From the NCBI RefSeq assembly GCF_000970455.1, contig NZ_LAJG01000042.1, positions 310,001-374,000 of the forward strand: 64,000 bases of DNA, read 5' to 3'. The DNA comes from Devosia soli. Lineage in GTDB: Bacteria; Pseudomonadota; Alphaproteobacteria; Rhizobiales; Devosiaceae. The notes beneath the pieces were generated by a model. It was not told the origin of the DNA, searched no databases, and saw only the letters and a list, made by a program, of their open reading frames with translations. Position numbers and translations under genes: made by a program. Positions 9,052 through 18,717 of this stretch are shown here, one piece after another. The first letter of the stretch is position 1. Every line of letters starts with the position of its first letter.

Positions 9052-10590
9052 ATGCGTCCCACTCTTCTTTCGCGTACGCGCCGCTGGCTTGGTGCTTCGG
9101 CCCTCGCGCTTCTGGTCGGTGTCGGCGGCGTATCCACAGCCTTCGTGCTGACGGGTCAGGCTGCCAATGCTCAGGTGCGCAATGTCGCCCAGATTGCTGT
9201 TCCCACAGTGAACCAGCAGGGCTTTGCCGACCTCGTCCAGGCGGTCAAGCCCGCCGTGGTCTCCATTCTCGTTGAAGCGACCGAACCCGCCGGGCCCGGC
9301 GCTCCTGCTGGCCCCGGCGGCCCGCGCGGTCGCGACTTCCAGTTTAACTTCCCCGACCTGCCCGAAGGTCATCCGTTCCGCGATTTCTTCGACCAGTTCG
9401 GCGGCGGCCAGGGTGGCCCCGGTGCTGAAGCCAAGCCGCGTCAGTTCATGGCAGCCGGTTCGGGCTTCATCGTCTCGGCTGACGGCTATGTCGTGACCAA
9501 CAACCACGTCGTGCAGGACGCCACCAAGGTCACCGTGATCTTTGACGATGGCTCCGAACAGGTCGCGACCGTCGTCGGCACCGACGAACGCACCGACCTT
9601 GCCGTCCTCAAGATCGAAGGCAAGGACCTGCCCTTCGTCACCTTCGAGGACACCCCGAGCCGCGTTGGCGATTGGGTGGTTGCCGTGGGTAACCCGTTCG
9701 GCCTTGGTGGTACCGTGACCGTGGGCGTGATCTCCGGTTCCGGCCGCAATATCGGCGGATCGAACTATGGCGACTTCCTTCAGATCGACGCTGCTGTCAA
9801 CACCGGCAACTCGGGCGGCCCTGCCTTCAACACTAAGGGTGAAGTGGTGGGCGTCAACACCGCCATCTATTCGCCCAATGGCGGCAATGTGGGTATCGCC
9901 TTCGCTATCCCCGCAAGCACCGTCAAGCAGATCGTCAACCAGCTGATCGACAGCGGCACGGTCACCCGCGGATACCTCGGCGTCTCCATCCAGGACGTGA
10001 CCAAGGACATCGCAGACAGCGTTGGCCTCCCCACGGCCAAGGGCGCGATCGTGCGTGAACCGGCAGCCGATGGCCCGGCCGGTGCAGCAGGCGTCAAGTC
10101 CGGCGATATCATCACGGCCGTCGATGGCGACAGCATCGATGACGCGCTTGACCTGAGCCGCACCATTGCCGGCAAGGCCCCGGATTCGACCGTCGAGCTG
10201 ACCATCTGGCGTGATGGCGCCGAACAAAAGCTCAGCGTCAAGCTGACACAGCTCAAGGAAGACGCCGGCCAGACTGCGCCGAACGCACCGACGCCCCCGG
10301 CTGATGTGCCGGAAAGCACCTCGATGCTTGGGCTGACCTTGGTTCCAAATGGCGATGGCTCGGGTGGTCTCCTCATCCAGGACGTGCAGCCCGATAGCGC
10401 TGCCGCCCAGCGTGGCCTTGCCGTCGGGGACGTCGTGCAGGAAATCGACAACAAGCCGATCAACTCGGTCGCCGATTTCGAAGCCGCTATCTCCGCGGTC
10501 CAGGGCAAGGGCCTTGCAACAGCTCTCGTCAAGGTCGCCCGCGACGGTGAAGCTCGTTTCATCGGTCTGCCGCTCAACGAAGAGGGCTAA
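9052..10590 (+). CDS. degP: Periplasmic serine protease/chaperone of the DegP/HtrA family
   Basis: A Do-like protease degrading or refolding misfolded envelope proteins. The 512-residue protein has a signal peptide (residues 1-40, ending QAANA), a Gly/Pro-rich Q-linker-like segment (78-130), and a trypsin-like domain with catalytic triad His152 (TNNHVV), Asp182 (ERTDLAV) and Ser254 (NTGNSGGPAF). Two PDZ domains follow (~285-380 and ~415-510). A candidate stress promoter precedes it and a strong terminator follows. The next two genes are a two-component pair, a common arrangement for envelope-stress sensing. Confidence 0.96.
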   Translation: MRPTLLSRTRRWLGASALALLVGVGGVSTAFVLTGQAANAQVRNVAQIAVPTVNQQGFADLVQAVKPAVVSILVEATEPAGPGAPAGPGGPRGRDFQFNFPDLPEGHPFRDFFDQFGGGQGGPGAEAKPRQFMAAGSGFIVSADGYVVTNNHVVQDATKVTVIFDDGSEQVATVVGTDERTDLAVLKIEGKDLPFVTFEDTPSRVGDWVVAVGNPFGLGGTVTVGVISGSGRNIGGSNYGDFLQIDAAVNTGNSGGPAFNTKGEVVGVNTAIYSPNGGNVGIAFAIPASTVKQIVNQLIDSGTVTRGYLGVSIQDVTKDIADSVGLPTAKGAIVREPAADGPAGAAGVKSGDIITAVDGDSIDDALDLSRTIAGKAPDSTVELTIWRDGAEQKLSVKLTQLKEDAGQTAPNAPTPPADVPESTSMLGLTLVPNGDGSGGLLIQDVQPDSAAAQRGLAVGDVVQEIDNKPINSVADFEAAISAVQGKGLATALVKVARDGEARFIGLPLNEEG

Positions 10591-10647
10591 GCCTCTCTTC
10601 AGAGTTGCGCTTCGGGGGTGGCTCCCTCCCGCCCCCAGCGCTTCTGT

Positions 10648-10679
10648 CGGCTCCGGGATCACTCCCCGGAGCCGTTTTT
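10648..10679 (+). terminator. Rho-independent terminator after degP
   Basis: Ten-base-pair stem CGGCTCCGGG / CCCGGAGCCG with a 7-base loop, followed by TTTTT at 10675-10679. Confidence 0.9.
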
Positions 10680-10757
10680 CAAGCAAGGGGTGGGTGCGCG
10701 CTTTTCGCCGTCGCATTTGTGCCCTAGGTCTAGTGGTGACGAGCGCGGAGCGTCGGC

Positions 10758-11429
10758 GTGAAGATTTTATTGATTGAAGACGATCGCGAAGCGGCCAGCT
10801 ATCTGATCCAGGCGCTGGACGAAGCCGGCCACGTAACCCACCACGCTGCCGACGGCGAAACCGGCTACGCCATGGCCTCGGGCATGGATTACGACGTCTT
10901 GATCGTCGATCGCATGCTGCCGCGGCGCGATGGTCTTTCCATTGTCGAAAGCCTCAGGGCTGAGGGCGACAAGACGCCCGTCCTGATCCTTTCCGCACTG
11001 GGCGAAGTCGACGATCGCGTCACCGGACTTCGCGCGGGCGGCGACGATTACCTCACCAAACCCTATGCCTTTACCGAGCTTCTGGCGCGGATCGAAGTCC
11101 TTGCGCGACGTTCTAGCCCGGCGGAAGCGGCGACGAGCTATAGCGTTGCGGGCCTCACGCTTGATCGGCTCAGCCGCAAGGTCGAACGCGATGGCGAATC
11201 CATTCTGCTGCAGCCGCGCGAATTTCGCCTCCTCGAATATTTGATGAAGAACGCCGGCAAGGTCGTTACGCGCACCATGCTGCTTGAAAATGTCTGGGAC
11301 TATCATTTCGACCCCCAGACCAATGTCATCGACGTCCACATGTCGCGCTTGCGCTCAAAGATCGACAAGGGCCACGACACGCCCCTCCTCCACACCGTGC
11401 GCGGCGCGGGCTATATGATCCGCGAGTAG
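10758..11429 (+). CDS. OmpR/PhoB-family response regulator
   Basis: A 223-residue transcription regulator. The receiver domain (1-115) has acidic residues E7-D8-D9, phospho-acceptor D51 (LIVDRMLP) and K101 (LTKPY). The winged-helix DNA-binding domain (~130-222) carries LQPREFRLLEYLMKNAG and NVIDVHMSRLRSKID. The start is GTG 10758 with GGAG 7 bases upstream. It is followed after 3 bases by its sensor kinase. It may sense envelope stress given degP upstream, but that is inference. Confidence 0.93.
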   Translation: MKILLIEDDREAASYLIQALDEAGHVTHHAADGETGYAMASGMDYDVLIVDRMLPRRDGLSIVESLRAEGDKTPVLILSALGEVDDRVTGLRAGGDDYLTKPYAFTELLARIEVLARRSSPAEAATSYSVAGLTLDRLSRKVERDGESILLQPREFRLLEYLMKNAGKVVTRTMLLENVWDYHFDPQTNVIDVHMSRLRSKIDKGHDTPLLHTVRGAGYMIRE

Positions 11430-11432
11430 CAA

Positions 11433-12866
11433 TTGAGCCGTTTTGCGCAGGTCTGGCGCACCTCGACGGTTCGCCTGACCGCTACCTTCATCGCCATCTT
11501 CGTGCTCTTTGCCATTCTGCTGATGGGTTTCATCGGCTGGCAATCGAGCGTCCAAATCCAGCGCCAGCAGGCCGACGATATCGACCGCGAAGTGCGCCTC
11601 TTTCAGCGCATCGAAGCAACGCAAGGCATTCGCGCGCTCGCTTTCGCGCTCAATCGCCTCTCGAACCAACCGGGGCCGGGGGTCTATTTTCTTGGCGATG
11701 CGTCAGGGCAATATCTTCTCGGCAATATGACCCAGGTGCCGCCCGATGTGCTGATCGATCCCGGCGTCTATAGTTTTGACTATGACCGGCCAGACCCCTT
11801 GGGGCCGGAAGCCGGGCCGCCGGGAGGCCCAGCTGCAGGCCCGCCCGATCCGCCCAAGCGCGGCGGCGTTGCGCTGGTGCGCTCGGTGGAACTCAACAAT
11901 GGCATGCGGCTTGTCGTCGGACGCGACGTCGTCGAGCGGCGCGGCTATTCGGCCATCATCCTCCAGAGTTTTCTGGTCGGCGTCGTCGGCATCATTGTCT
12001 TTTCGATCTTTGCCGGCGGACTAACGGCACGGCGCGTGCTTAAGCGCATCGATACCATTCGCGATACGTCGACCAAGATCATGTCGGGCAATCTCTCCGA
12101 GCGCGTGCCGATCACCAAGCGCAATGACGAATTCGATGGGCTGGCGCGCAATCTCAACGCCATGCTCGACCGTATCGAACAGCTTTTGAAGGGGCTCAAG
12201 GAAGTCACCGACAACGTGGCACATGATCTCAAGACCCCGCTGACCCGCCTTCGCAACCAGGCAGAGGGCGCGCTGCGTGACACGGCCGGACCGGAAACCA
12301 AGGAGAAGGCGCTGGAAACGGTCATCGCGGAAAGCGACAAGCTCATCGAGACATTCAATGCCCTTTTGATGATCGCGCGCGTCGAGGCCGGAGCGCCGTC
12401 CGGCGCGCTGTCAGAGATCGACGTCAGCGCGATCGTCGCCGATATGGCCGAACTTTATACGCCGGTCGCCGAAGACGAAGGCATCGTCATCGAGACCAGG
12501 GTTGCGGATGGCGTCATGCTCAAGGCCAATCGTGAACTGATCGGCCAGGCCATGGTGAACCTGCTTGAAAACGCGATGAAATATGCCAAGCCCGAAGATG
12601 GGAGCGCGGGCAGAATTACCGTAGATCTCAAGCGCCAGGGCGGGCAGGTCGATATCATCGTCGCCGATAATGGGCCGGGAATCCCCGAGGCCGATCGCCT
12701 GCGCGTGCTCGAGAGGTTCGTTCGGCTCGAAAAGAGCCGCTCGGAACCGGGCTCAGGCCTGGGGCTGGCACTCGTCAACGCCGTGGCACGGCTGCACGGC
12801 GGGACGTTCAGGATCGAGGACAATGGGCCGGGGGTTCGGGCGGTGTTGGAACTGCCTGAGGCATGA
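11433..12866 (+). CDS. Two-component sensor histidine kinase
   Basis: A 477-residue inner-membrane kinase starting at TTG 11433, partner of the preceding regulator. TM1 is residues ~13-36 and TM2 ~175-197, enclosing a periplasmic sensor of about 135 residues. That sensor contains an odd Pro/Gly-rich stretch (~118-142). HAMP is ~197-250. The dimerisation helix has His264 in VAHDLKTPLTRLRNQ, and the ATPase domain shows N-box NLLENAMKYA, DNGPGIP and GSGLGLALV. The sensor stimulus is unknown. Confidence 0.92.
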   Translation: MSRFAQVWRTSTVRLTATFIAIFVLFAILLMGFIGWQSSVQIQRQQADDIDREVRLFQRIEATQGIRALAFALNRLSNQPGPGVYFLGDASGQYLLGNMTQVPPDVLIDPGVYSFDYDRPDPLGPEAGPPGGPAAGPPDPPKRGGVALVRSVELNNGMRLVVGRDVVERRGYSAIILQSFLVGVVGIIVFSIFAGGLTARRVLKRIDTIRDTSTKIMSGNLSERVPITKRNDEFDGLARNLNAMLDRIEQLLKGLKEVTDNVAHDLKTPLTRLRNQAEGALRDTAGPETKEKALETVIAESDKLIETFNALLMIARVEAGAPSGALSEIDVSAIVADMAELYTPVAEDEGIVIETRVADGVMLKANRELIGQAMVNLLENAMKYAKPEDGSAGRITVDLKRQGGQVDIIVADNGPGIPEADRLRVLERFVRLEKSRSEPGSGLGLALVNAVARLHGGTFRIEDNGPGVRAVLELPEA

Positions 12867-12881
12867 CGGCGGCGCGCCGCG

Positions 12882-12990
12882 CTCACGGTTCTTTCCTCGG
12901 GCTTGACCCAAGGGTCTTTGACCAAGCCACATCGCTTGTGCCCCCCAATAGGCCCTCGGATCAAGTCAGAGGGAAGAACGGTGACGGGGG
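12882..12990. repeat. REP-like palindromic repeat, family B, copy 1
   Basis: Contains TCCTCGGGCTTGACCCAAGGG and, about 40 bases on, CCCTCGGATCAAGTCAGAGGG, which are partly complementary arms with hyphenated dyads. Resembles 18718-18807 (CCCTCGGGTCTGACCCGAGGG). It lies between convergent kinase and recR genes. Confidence 0.65.
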
Positions 12991-13020
12991 TGGTAACGCG
13001 GCACTCAACGGTGGCGAAAG

Positions 13021-13611
13021 CTAAATCTGTGTCCGCGCCCGCAGCGCCTGGCTCAAGGTCCCTTCGTCAAGATAGTCGAGCTCGCCACCAATCGGCACGC
13101 CATGGGCGAGGCGCGTTACCTTCGCCCCCGGCCCCAGCCGGTCGGTAATGTAATGCGCGGTCGTCTGGCCATCGACCGTTGCATTCATCGCCAGCACGAT
13201 CTCCGAATAATCCCCTGCCCGGCGCGCCAGACTATCGAGATTGAGATCATCGGGCCCGATGCCATCGAGCGGCGATAGAACACCGCCGAGCACGTGATAG
13301 CGCACCTGCCCTGCCCCGGCGCGTTCGAGCGCCCAGAGGTCGGACACGTCTTCGACGACAATCAGGATTCCACTTTCGCCGCGACGCGGATCGGAGCAGA
13401 TCGAGCAGGGACTTGCCGTATCGACATTGCCGCAAATCTCGCAGGTGCGGACGGCGGCAACAGCGCGATCGAGCGCGGCTGAAAGGGGCAGCATGAGCTG
13501 CTCCTTCTTCTTGATCATATGCAGCACAGCGCGCCGGGCCGAACGCGGCCCGAGGCCCGGAAGGCGGGCCAGAAGCTGGATCAGTTGCTCGATTTCAGGT
13601 CCGCCGGACAT
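13021..13611 (-). CDS. recR: Recombination mediator RecR
   Basis: Acts with RecF/RecO in loading RecA at gaps. The 196-residue length is usual. Order of domains: helix-hairpin-helix [18 protein letters not shown] (~13-31), four-Cys zinc site C57, C60, C69 and C72, and a Toprim domain beginning [10 protein letters not shown] (~82) with [19 protein letters not shown]. The C-terminal Walker-like segment carries [19 protein letters not shown]. It follows dnaX-ybaB, the conserved bacterial order, though a repeat of family C separates it from ybaB. Confidence 0.97.
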   Translation of the reverse strand: MSGGPEIEQLIQLLARLPGLGPRSARRAVLHMIKKKEQLMLPLSAALDRAVAAVRTCEICGNVDTASPCSICSDPRRGESGILIVVEDVSDLWALERAGAGQVRYHVLGGVLSPLDGIGPDDLNLDSLARRAGDYSEIVLAMNATVDGQTTAHYITDRLGPGAKVTRLAHGVPIGGELDYLDEGTLSQALRARTQI

Positions 13612-13647
13612 GTTTTGCGACTTGGCTCAGAGGTTGAAACAGCCACG

Positions 13648-13708
13648 GCGTCATCCCCGCGAAAGCGGGGATCTCAGAACGGGATTCCCACTTTCGCAGG
13701 GATGACGC
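13648..13708. repeat. Palindromic intergenic repeat, family C
   Basis: Outer arms GCGTCATCCC and GGGATGACGC are perfect complements 61 bases end to end. An inner hairpin CCCCGC-GAAA-GCGGGG follows the left arm, and a matching CCCACTTTCGCAGGG precedes the right arm. This is the widespread 'GTCATCCC-CGCGAAAGCGGG' type of alphaproteobacterial REP. It lies between recR and ybaB, inside the transcription unit. Confidence 0.8.
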
Positions 13709-13724
13709 TGAGGTTGGGAGAGTT

Positions 13725-14048
13725 TTAGAACGGAAACTTCATGCCGGGCGGAATCGGCAGGCCGGCAGTGACTTCGCTCATCTTGCGCTGCACTTCGGCT
13801 TCGCTCTTGCCCTTGGCGTCGTTGAACGCAGCAACGATCAGGTCTTCGAGCACTTCGATTTCGGACGGATTGGCGAGGGATGGATCGATCTTGAGACCCT
13901 TCAAATCGCCCTTGCCGGAGAGCGCCACGGTGACGAGGCCACCGCCGGAGCGGCCTTCAACGACCATGTCGGCAAGTTCGGCCTGCATGGCCTCCATCTT
14001 GCCCTTCATTTCGCTGGCGGCCTTCATCATGCCCATGATGTCTTTCAT
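13725..14048 (-). CDS. ybaB: YbaB/EbfC family nucleoid-associated protein
   Basis: A 107-residue dimeric DNA-binding protein of the YbaB/EbfC family. It begins [18 protein letters not shown], has the central [27 protein letters not shown] pattern split around the conserved Gly residues, and ends [11 protein letters not shown]. Its ATG overlaps the dnaX stop by 4 bases, as in most bacteria where dnaX-ybaB-recR are co-transcribed. Confidence 0.96.
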   Translation of the reverse strand: MKDIMGMMKAASEMKGKMEAMQAELADMVVEGRSGGGLVTVALSGKGDLKGLKIDPSLANPSEIEVLEDLIVAAFNDAKGKSEAEVQRKMSEVTAGLPIPPGMKFPF

Positions 14049-15856
14049 TCGTCGTCCTCTTCGATTGGTGCGGGGGCGATTTCTGCGGGCGCGGCTTCGT
14101 CGTCGCGCACGGTGACGTTAACGAGCTTGGCCCCGGGAAAGGTTTCAAGAATGGCTTTGACGAGCGGATCCTCGTGCGCTGCCGCTGTCGCCTCGACCTT
14201 GCGCTGCTCGCGCTCCTGCCGGATGGTCATCCCTTCGGGCGGCTTGGTCGAAACCATGACGAGCCAGCGCTGACCCGTCCAAGTCTGGAGGCGCGCCGAT
14301 AGCGTTGCGATCATGCCGGGATCGGCATTTTCGGCCAGCGCCACCTCGATCCGGCCCTGCTCGAAGGAGATGGGGCGCATCTGGGATTCGAGCGCGAGCT
14401 TGACCAGCACATCACGCTTGGCGGTCGCGAGGGCGATCAGGTCTTTATAGCTTGCAACCGTTGCCAGAGCGGGCTGCTGCACGGGGGCAACCTGCGGCTG
14501 CGCCGCAACGACCTGGGGTTGGACTGATGCGAGGGCCTGTGGCTGGGTGGTGACGATGGCCTGCGGCCGAGACATTTGCTGGGGCTCAGCCACCGACAGC
14601 GGCGTTTCGATGCGCGCTGCCGAGGCACCGCCCCCACCACTGCCGGATGGGAGGCCGCGAGGTGCAGGTGGACTGAGCGGCGCATTGGCGAGCACCTGGC
14701 CCGAAAGCTTGGCAATGACTTCGTCAGGGCTTGGCAGATCGGCCGCATAAGCGAGCCGGATCAGCGTCATTTCTGCCGCCTGCAGCGCATTGCCGGCGCG
14801 GGCGGTTTCTTCATTGCCCTTGAAAAGAATCTGCCAGGCGCGGGTCAGCGCGCGCATCGGCAGGCGCTGGGCAAGATCGCGCCCACGGCTCTTTTCGTCC
14901 GGGGTCAGCGAGGCGTCATCTGCCGCCGCAGGCACGACTTTTATGCGCGTGACGAGATGGGTAAATTCAGCCAAGTCAGCGAGCAGCGTCTGCGGATCGG
15001 CACCGAGATCATAAAGTTCGCGCAAAGCGGTCAGCGCTTCGGCGACGCGGCCGCCCATCACGTCTTCGAAGAGATCAATGATACGGGCGCGATCGCCGAG
15101 GCCGAGCATGGTCTTGACGGTCGCGGCCGTCACCGTGCCGCCACCATGGGCGATAGCCTGGTCGAGCAGCGAGAGACTATCGCGGGCAGAGCCTTCCCCC
15201 GCGCGGACGATCATGGCCAATGCATCGGCTTCGAACGCGATGCCTTCCTGGCCAAGGATCTTTTCGAGATAGCCGGTCATGATATCGGCCGGGATACGGC
15301 GCAGATCGAAACGCTGGCAGCGCGACAGGATGGTGATCGGAACCTTGCGGATCTCGGTCGTCGCGAAAATGAATTTGACATAGGGCGGCGGCTCTTCGAG
15401 CGTCTTCAAGAGGCCATTGAAGGCCGCCGTCGAGAGCATGTGCACTTCGTCGATGACATAGACCTTATAGGGCGCCGAAGCCGGGCCATATTTGACCGAG
15501 TCGATGATCTCGCGGATATCGCCGATACCGGTATTGGACGCAGCGTCCATTTCGATGACGTCGACATGCCGGCCCTCGATGATGGCGCGGCAGTGCATGC
15601 CTTCCTTTTCGAGATCGAGCGTCGGGCGGCGGCCGTTTTCGTCTTCATAGTTGAAGGCACGGGCCAAAATGCGCGCGGTAGTGGTCTTCCCCACGCCGCG
15701 CACGCCGGTCATGATGAAGGCGTGGTGGATGCGGTTCTGCGCAAACGCATTGCCCAGCGTCTGCACCATGGCATCCTGCCCGACCAGGGTCGAGAAGTCG
15801 CGCGGGCGATATTTGCGGGCCAGCACCAGATAGGGCGTGGTCTGAGCGTCAGCCAT
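14045..15856 (-). CDS. dnaX: DNA polymerase III subunit gamma/tau
   Basis: Clamp-loader ATPase subunit. The 603-residue protein has the N-terminal [19 protein letters not shown], Walker [10 protein letters not shown] (51-59), Walker [11 protein letters not shown], and SRC motif LSRCQRFDL. The zinc-module region between Walker A and B keeps a single Cys (C89) instead of four. An Ala/Pro/Gln-rich linker (~400-470) leads to a C-terminal tau-like domain and an acidic tail EEDDE. No obvious frameshift signal was looked for in detail. The SRP RNA lies directly upstream. Confidence 0.96.
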   Translation of the reverse strand: MADAQTTPYLVLARKYRPRDFSTLVGQDAMVQTLGNAFAQNRIHHAFIMTGVRGVGKTTTARILARAFNYEDENGRRPTLDLEKEGMHCRAIIEGRHVDVIEMDAASNTGIGDIREIIDSVKYGPASAPYKVYVIDEVHMLSTAAFNGLLKTLEEPPPYVKFIFATTEIRKVPITILSRCQRFDLRRIPADIMTGYLEKILGQEGIAFEADALAMIVRAGEGSARDSLSLLDQAIAHGGGTVTAATVKTMLGLGDRARIIDLFEDVMGGRVAEALTALRELYDLGADPQTLLADLAEFTHLVTRIKVVPAAADDASLTPDEKSRGRDLAQRLPMRALTRAWQILFKGNEETARAGNALQAAEMTLIRLAYAADLPSPDEVIAKLSGQVLANAPLSPPAPRGLPSGSGGGGASAARIETPLSVAEPQQMSRPQAIVTTQPQALASVQPQVVAAQPQVAPVQQPALATVASYKDLIALATAKRDVLVKLALESQMRPISFEQGRIEVALAENADPGMIATLSARLQTWTGQRWLVMVSTKPPEGMTIRQEREQRKVEATAAAHEDPLVKAILETFPGAKLVNVTVRDDEAAPAEIAPAPIEEDDE

Positions 15857-15981
15857 TTTTGCCCTCCATTGCCGGTGCTTGGTGGAATCTGCATGAGGTC
15901 ATGGCGTAACCATAGGGCAATGGCACGCAACCCGCAAAAGCATGCGGACGAAAACACCGGATTCGAACAGGGAATTGAAGT

Positions 15982-16077
15982 AGGAGGCTGGCATCGACCC
16001 GTGAGGATCTCGTTGGGGCTGCTTCCTTCCGGACCTGACCCGGTTGGCGAGGAACACGTCCGCGCCAACCTCCCGAG
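15982..16077 (-). ncRNA. ffs: Signal recognition particle 4.5S-type RNA
   Basis: On the minus strand the apical SRP core is present: GTCAGGTCCGGAAGGAAGCA followed by GCC, matching the E. coli 4.5S motif that binds Ffh. The 5' GGGAGGTTGGC and 3' GCCAGCCTCC ends pair to close a hairpin of roughly 96 nucleotides. Ends are estimated from this pairing. Its place upstream of dnaX matches other Hyphomicrobiales. Confidence 0.92.
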
Positions 16078-16092
16078 GGTGTATATGCTGAT

Positions 16093-16266
16093 TTATCGGG
16101 CGGAGTGCAAGACCTTCTGCTCGTCCGTGAACAGGCCGCGCTTGCTGCCCCCCTCCTCGCCGCCCTCATTAAGTGCACTCTGGACCGTCGATAGCAATGC
16201 CTTCCCAACCAGGGTGTCAGGTGGAAATTGGAAACGCCGTTCGGGTCCAGGGTGAACACTCCCCAT
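16093..16266 (-). CDS. Doubtful 57-residue open frame, possibly a gene remnant
   Basis: Minus-strand frame from ATG 16266 reading RRFQFPPDTLVGKALLSTVQ and ending LFTDEQKVLHSAR. The composition is protein-like, but there is no clear ribosome binding site. The upstream bases are a G-rich hairpin (CTCCCC-ATCA-AGGGGGAG, about 16257-16276) resembling a dispersed repeat. It may be a truncated gene or noise. Confidence 0.2.
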   Translation of the reverse strand: MGSVHPGPERRFQFPPDTLVGKALLSTVQSALNEGGEEGGSKRGLFTDEQKVLHSAR

Positions 16267-16306
16267 CAAGGGGGAGGATGGGAGGGGTTGACGCACGCCC
16301 GCAGCT

Positions 16307-16879
16307 CTATCGGCTCCCCCGCGCACCTTGACCTGCCTTCGGCAGCGGCGCATCGCGCCACTCCCCAGGCGCTAGCCCGTCCAGCGTCCAATCCCCGATC
16401 TGCCAGCGCACAAGGCGCAGCGTCGGGAACCCCACGGACGCCGTCATGCGGCGGACCTGACGGTTGCGGCCCTCGGTAATGGTCAGCGAGATCCAGCTAT
16501 CGGGCACGCTCTTGCGGAAGCGCACCGGCGGGTTGCGTTCCCAAAGGGTTGGTGGGTCGATCAACCTTGCCTGCGCAGGCAGGGTGGGGCCATCCTTGAG
16601 AGTGACGCCATTGCGCAGCTTTTCGAGTGCTCCCTCGTCCGGAATGCCTTCGACCTGGACGAGATAGGTTTTTGGGAGCTTGAATTTCGGCGAGGAGATT
16701 CTTGCCTGCAGCTGGCCATCGTCGGTCAGAAGCAGCAGGCCCTCGCTGTCCTTGTCGAGCCGGCCGGCCGGATAGACGCCGGGCACGCGCACGAAGCTTG
16801 CCAGCGTTTCGCCCGGCTCGCCGCCGGAAAACTGCGATTGGACGTTGAATGGCTTGTTGAGAAGGATGAGGCGCGGCAA
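16307..16879 (-). CDS. rluE: 23S rRNA pseudouridine synthase, RluE/RsuA family without S4 domain
   Basis: A 190-residue pseudouridine synthase of the RsuA/RluB/E/F family. It begins directly with [13 protein letters not shown], so the N-terminal S4 domain is absent as in RluE. The catalytic Asp is residue 42 in [15 protein letters not shown]. The conserved [10 protein letters not shown] motif near 137-146 and FPTLRLVR follow. The likely target is helix 89 of 23S rRNA (position 2457 in E. coli numbering); the exact site is inference. Confidence 0.85.
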   Translation of the reverse strand: MPRLILLNKPFNVQSQFSGGEPGETLASFVRVPGVYPAGRLDKDSEGLLLLTDDGQLQARISSPKFKLPKTYLVQVEGIPDEGALEKLRNGVTLKDGPTLPAQARLIDPPTLWERNPPVRFRKSVPDSWISLTITEGRNRQVRRMTASVGFPTLRLVRWQIGDWTLDGLAPGEWRDAPLPKAGQGARGSR

Positions 16880-16882
16880 GGG

Positions 16883-17764
16883 TCAGTCCTTCTCATAGGG
16901 TCGGGGCGGGTGGACGAGGGTGACCAGCACCACCGAAATCAACATCAGCAGATACCACGATCCGAGCTTTTCCCAACCGACCAGCGCCCAGCCATCGGCC
17001 TGGCTCGGATAGATCCAGGCACGGCTCCAGGTGCCGATGTTTTCCGCGATCCAGATAAAGAGCGCAACAAGGAGAAAGGCCAGCAGCATGGGCATGCGGT
17101 GCCGGAAACGGAAGACGCGGTAGTGCATGAAACTACGCCGATAGAGCACCACCACCGCGGCAAAGAGCAACCAGCGGAAGTCGAAGAAATAGTGGTGGGC
17201 GAAGAAATTGACATAGATGCCGAGCGCCACAAGCACGGTCATTGGGACAGCCGGATAGCGGGTGAAGGTGATGTCGAAGATGCGCTGGATGCGGGCCATG
17301 TAGGAGCCGACGCAGGCATACATGAAGCCGGAAAAGAGCGGCACGCCGCCAATGCGGAAAAGGGCATCGTCGGGATAGACCCAGGAGCCGACGGCAGTCT
17401 TGAACACTTCCATGCCCGTGCCGACGAGATGAAAGATGAGGATGACGCGGGCTTCATCGAGCGTTTCGAGACGGAAGAAAATCATGCCGGCCTGAATAGC
17501 GAGAGCGGCGAGGAACCAGGCGTCGTAGCGATTGAGCCCAATCTCGGGCCACCAGAGCCGGGTGAGAAGGATCATGCCCAGCACCAGAGCGCCAAATAGG
17601 CAGGCCCAGGCTTGTTTCAAACCAAAAACCAGGAATTCGACGGCGCCATCGGCAAGGCGACCGCGTGGCAGGCGTGACAGCAAGATGCGGGCAGCCGCGT
17701 CGATCCTTGCTTCCACACTCGTGAAGTGAATGGCGCCCTCCGCCCTTGCCCCGCTGCGCGGCAC
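16883..17764 (-). CDS. DUF817 family multi-pass membrane protein
   Basis: A 293-residue protein with about eight hydrophobic segments. The sequence QAWACLFGALVLGMILLTRLWWP near residue 50 and the charged loop YPDDALFRIGGVPLFSGFMY, with ARIQRIFDI and HHYFFDFRWLLF later, are what I associate with DUF817 proteins of unknown function. The start is GTG 17764, with GAGG about 9 bases upstream. That leaves under 20 bases to the divergent LOG gene, so one start may be too far upstream. Confidence 0.8.
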   Translation of the reverse strand: MPRSGARAEGAIHFTSVEARIDAAARILLSRLPRGRLADGAVEFLVFGLKQAWACLFGALVLGMILLTRLWWPEIGLNRYDAWFLAALAIQAGMIFFRLETLDEARVILIFHLVGTGMEVFKTAVGSWVYPDDALFRIGGVPLFSGFMYACVGSYMARIQRIFDITFTRYPAVPMTVLVALGIYVNFFAHHYFFDFRWLLFAAVVVLYRRSFMHYRVFRFRHRMPMLLAFLLVALFIWIAENIGTWSRAWIYPSQADGWALVGWEKLGSWYLLMLISVVLVTLVHPPRPYEKD

Positions 17765-17782
17765 TGGTTATGCCCTCATCAA

Positions 17783-18697
17783 ATGCGCCGAATTGTGGCG
17801 CCACCCATCCCGGTTCGGAACGGAGACGCCCTTTTGGCCAGACGCCACCCGACATCGCTGCGCACCTCCAAGCAGGATATTGCTGTCGCCAAGAAGGCGC
17901 CGCAGACGCCGCAAACCGAGAACCCCGCTTATCGCCTCGCCTTTGCCGACGATGATTTCCTGACCTCGGAAGATACGCGCGGCATCCGCTTCCAACTCGA
18001 ATATCTCAAGACCGAGATGCGCCTTCGCGAGCGCGGCATTACTTCGACCGTCGTGCTGTTTGGCGGCGCGCGTATTCCCGAGCCCGGAAAGCCAGCATGG
18101 GCCGCCAAGAACGAAACGCAGAAGCGTAATCTCGAAGAAGCCTCGCGCTATTACGACGAAGCGCGCCACTTTGCGCGGCTCGCGAGCCAAACTTCGGCGG
18201 CGAGCGACTTCAAGGATTTCGTCGTCGTCACCGGCGGTGGGCCGGGCGTGATGGAAGCGGGCAATCGCGGCGCCGCCGATATGGGTGCGCCCTCGATCGG
18301 GCTCAACATCGTCCTGCCCCACGAGCAGGCGCCGAACCTTTATGTGACGCCCGATCTCTCGTTCAATTTCCACTACTTCGCCACACGAAAAATCCACTTC
18401 CTGCTGCGCGCCAAGGCAGTGGCGGTGTTTCCAGGCGGCTTCGGGACGCTCGATGAATTCTTCGAAACGCTGACCCTCGTGCAGACCGGGCGCATGGACC
18501 GCGTGCCGATGCTGCTCTTTGGCCGTCATTTTTGGGAAAAGGTCATCAATTTCGAGGCGCTGGCCGAGGCCGGAACGATCTCGCCCACCGATCCCGAGCT
18601 GTTCCACATTGTCGATACGGCGGATGAAGGCTGGGCGGTGATCCGCGAATTTTACCAGCTGCCCGAGATGCCAAAGCCAGAGTGGGCGGCGGAATAG
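17783..18697 (+). CDS. LOG-family (lysine decarboxylase-like) nucleotide-binding protein
   Basis: Rossmann-fold protein of the LOG/TIGR00730-type family; some members are cytokinin-riboside-monophosphate phosphoribohydrolases. From ATG 17783 it is 304 residues. Conserved motifs are FGGARIPEP, VTGGGPGVMEAGNRGA and the active-site PGGFGTLDEFFE with its Glu. The first 35-40 residues look non-homologous, and the true start may lie nearer 17880, where no standard start codon is obvious. It is divergent from DUF817. Substrate unknown. Confidence 0.85.
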   Translation: MRRIVAPPIPVRNGDALLARRHPTSLRTSKQDIAVAKKAPQTPQTENPAYRLAFADDDFLTSEDTRGIRFQLEYLKTEMRLRERGITSTVVLFGGARIPEPGKPAWAAKNETQKRNLEEASRYYDEARHFARLASQTSAASDFKDFVVVTGGGPGVMEAGNRGAADMGAPSIGLNIVLPHEQAPNLYVTPDLSFNFHYFATRKIHFLLRAKAVAVFPGGFGTLDEFFETLTLVQTGRMDRVPMLLFGRHFWEKVINFEALAEAGTISPTDPELFHIVDTADEGWAVIREFYQLPEMPKPEWAAE

Positions 18698-18717
18698 TTC
18701 TTCTGCCAGTCCGCTTG

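Noticed and set aside
9043..10716. Long open frame (about 557 codons) antisense to degP
   Set aside because: It mirrors degP over its length with biased His/Asp/Gly composition and no recognisable domain; it is a codon-bias shadow of a clear gene.
4324..13708. Palindromic repeats as a CRISPR array
   Set aside because: They are isolated, in different intergenic gaps, without regular spacers or cas genes.
14576..16255. Long plus-strand open frame opposite dnaX and the SRP RNA
   Set aside because: No domain or start signal, and dnaX on the other strand is unambiguous.
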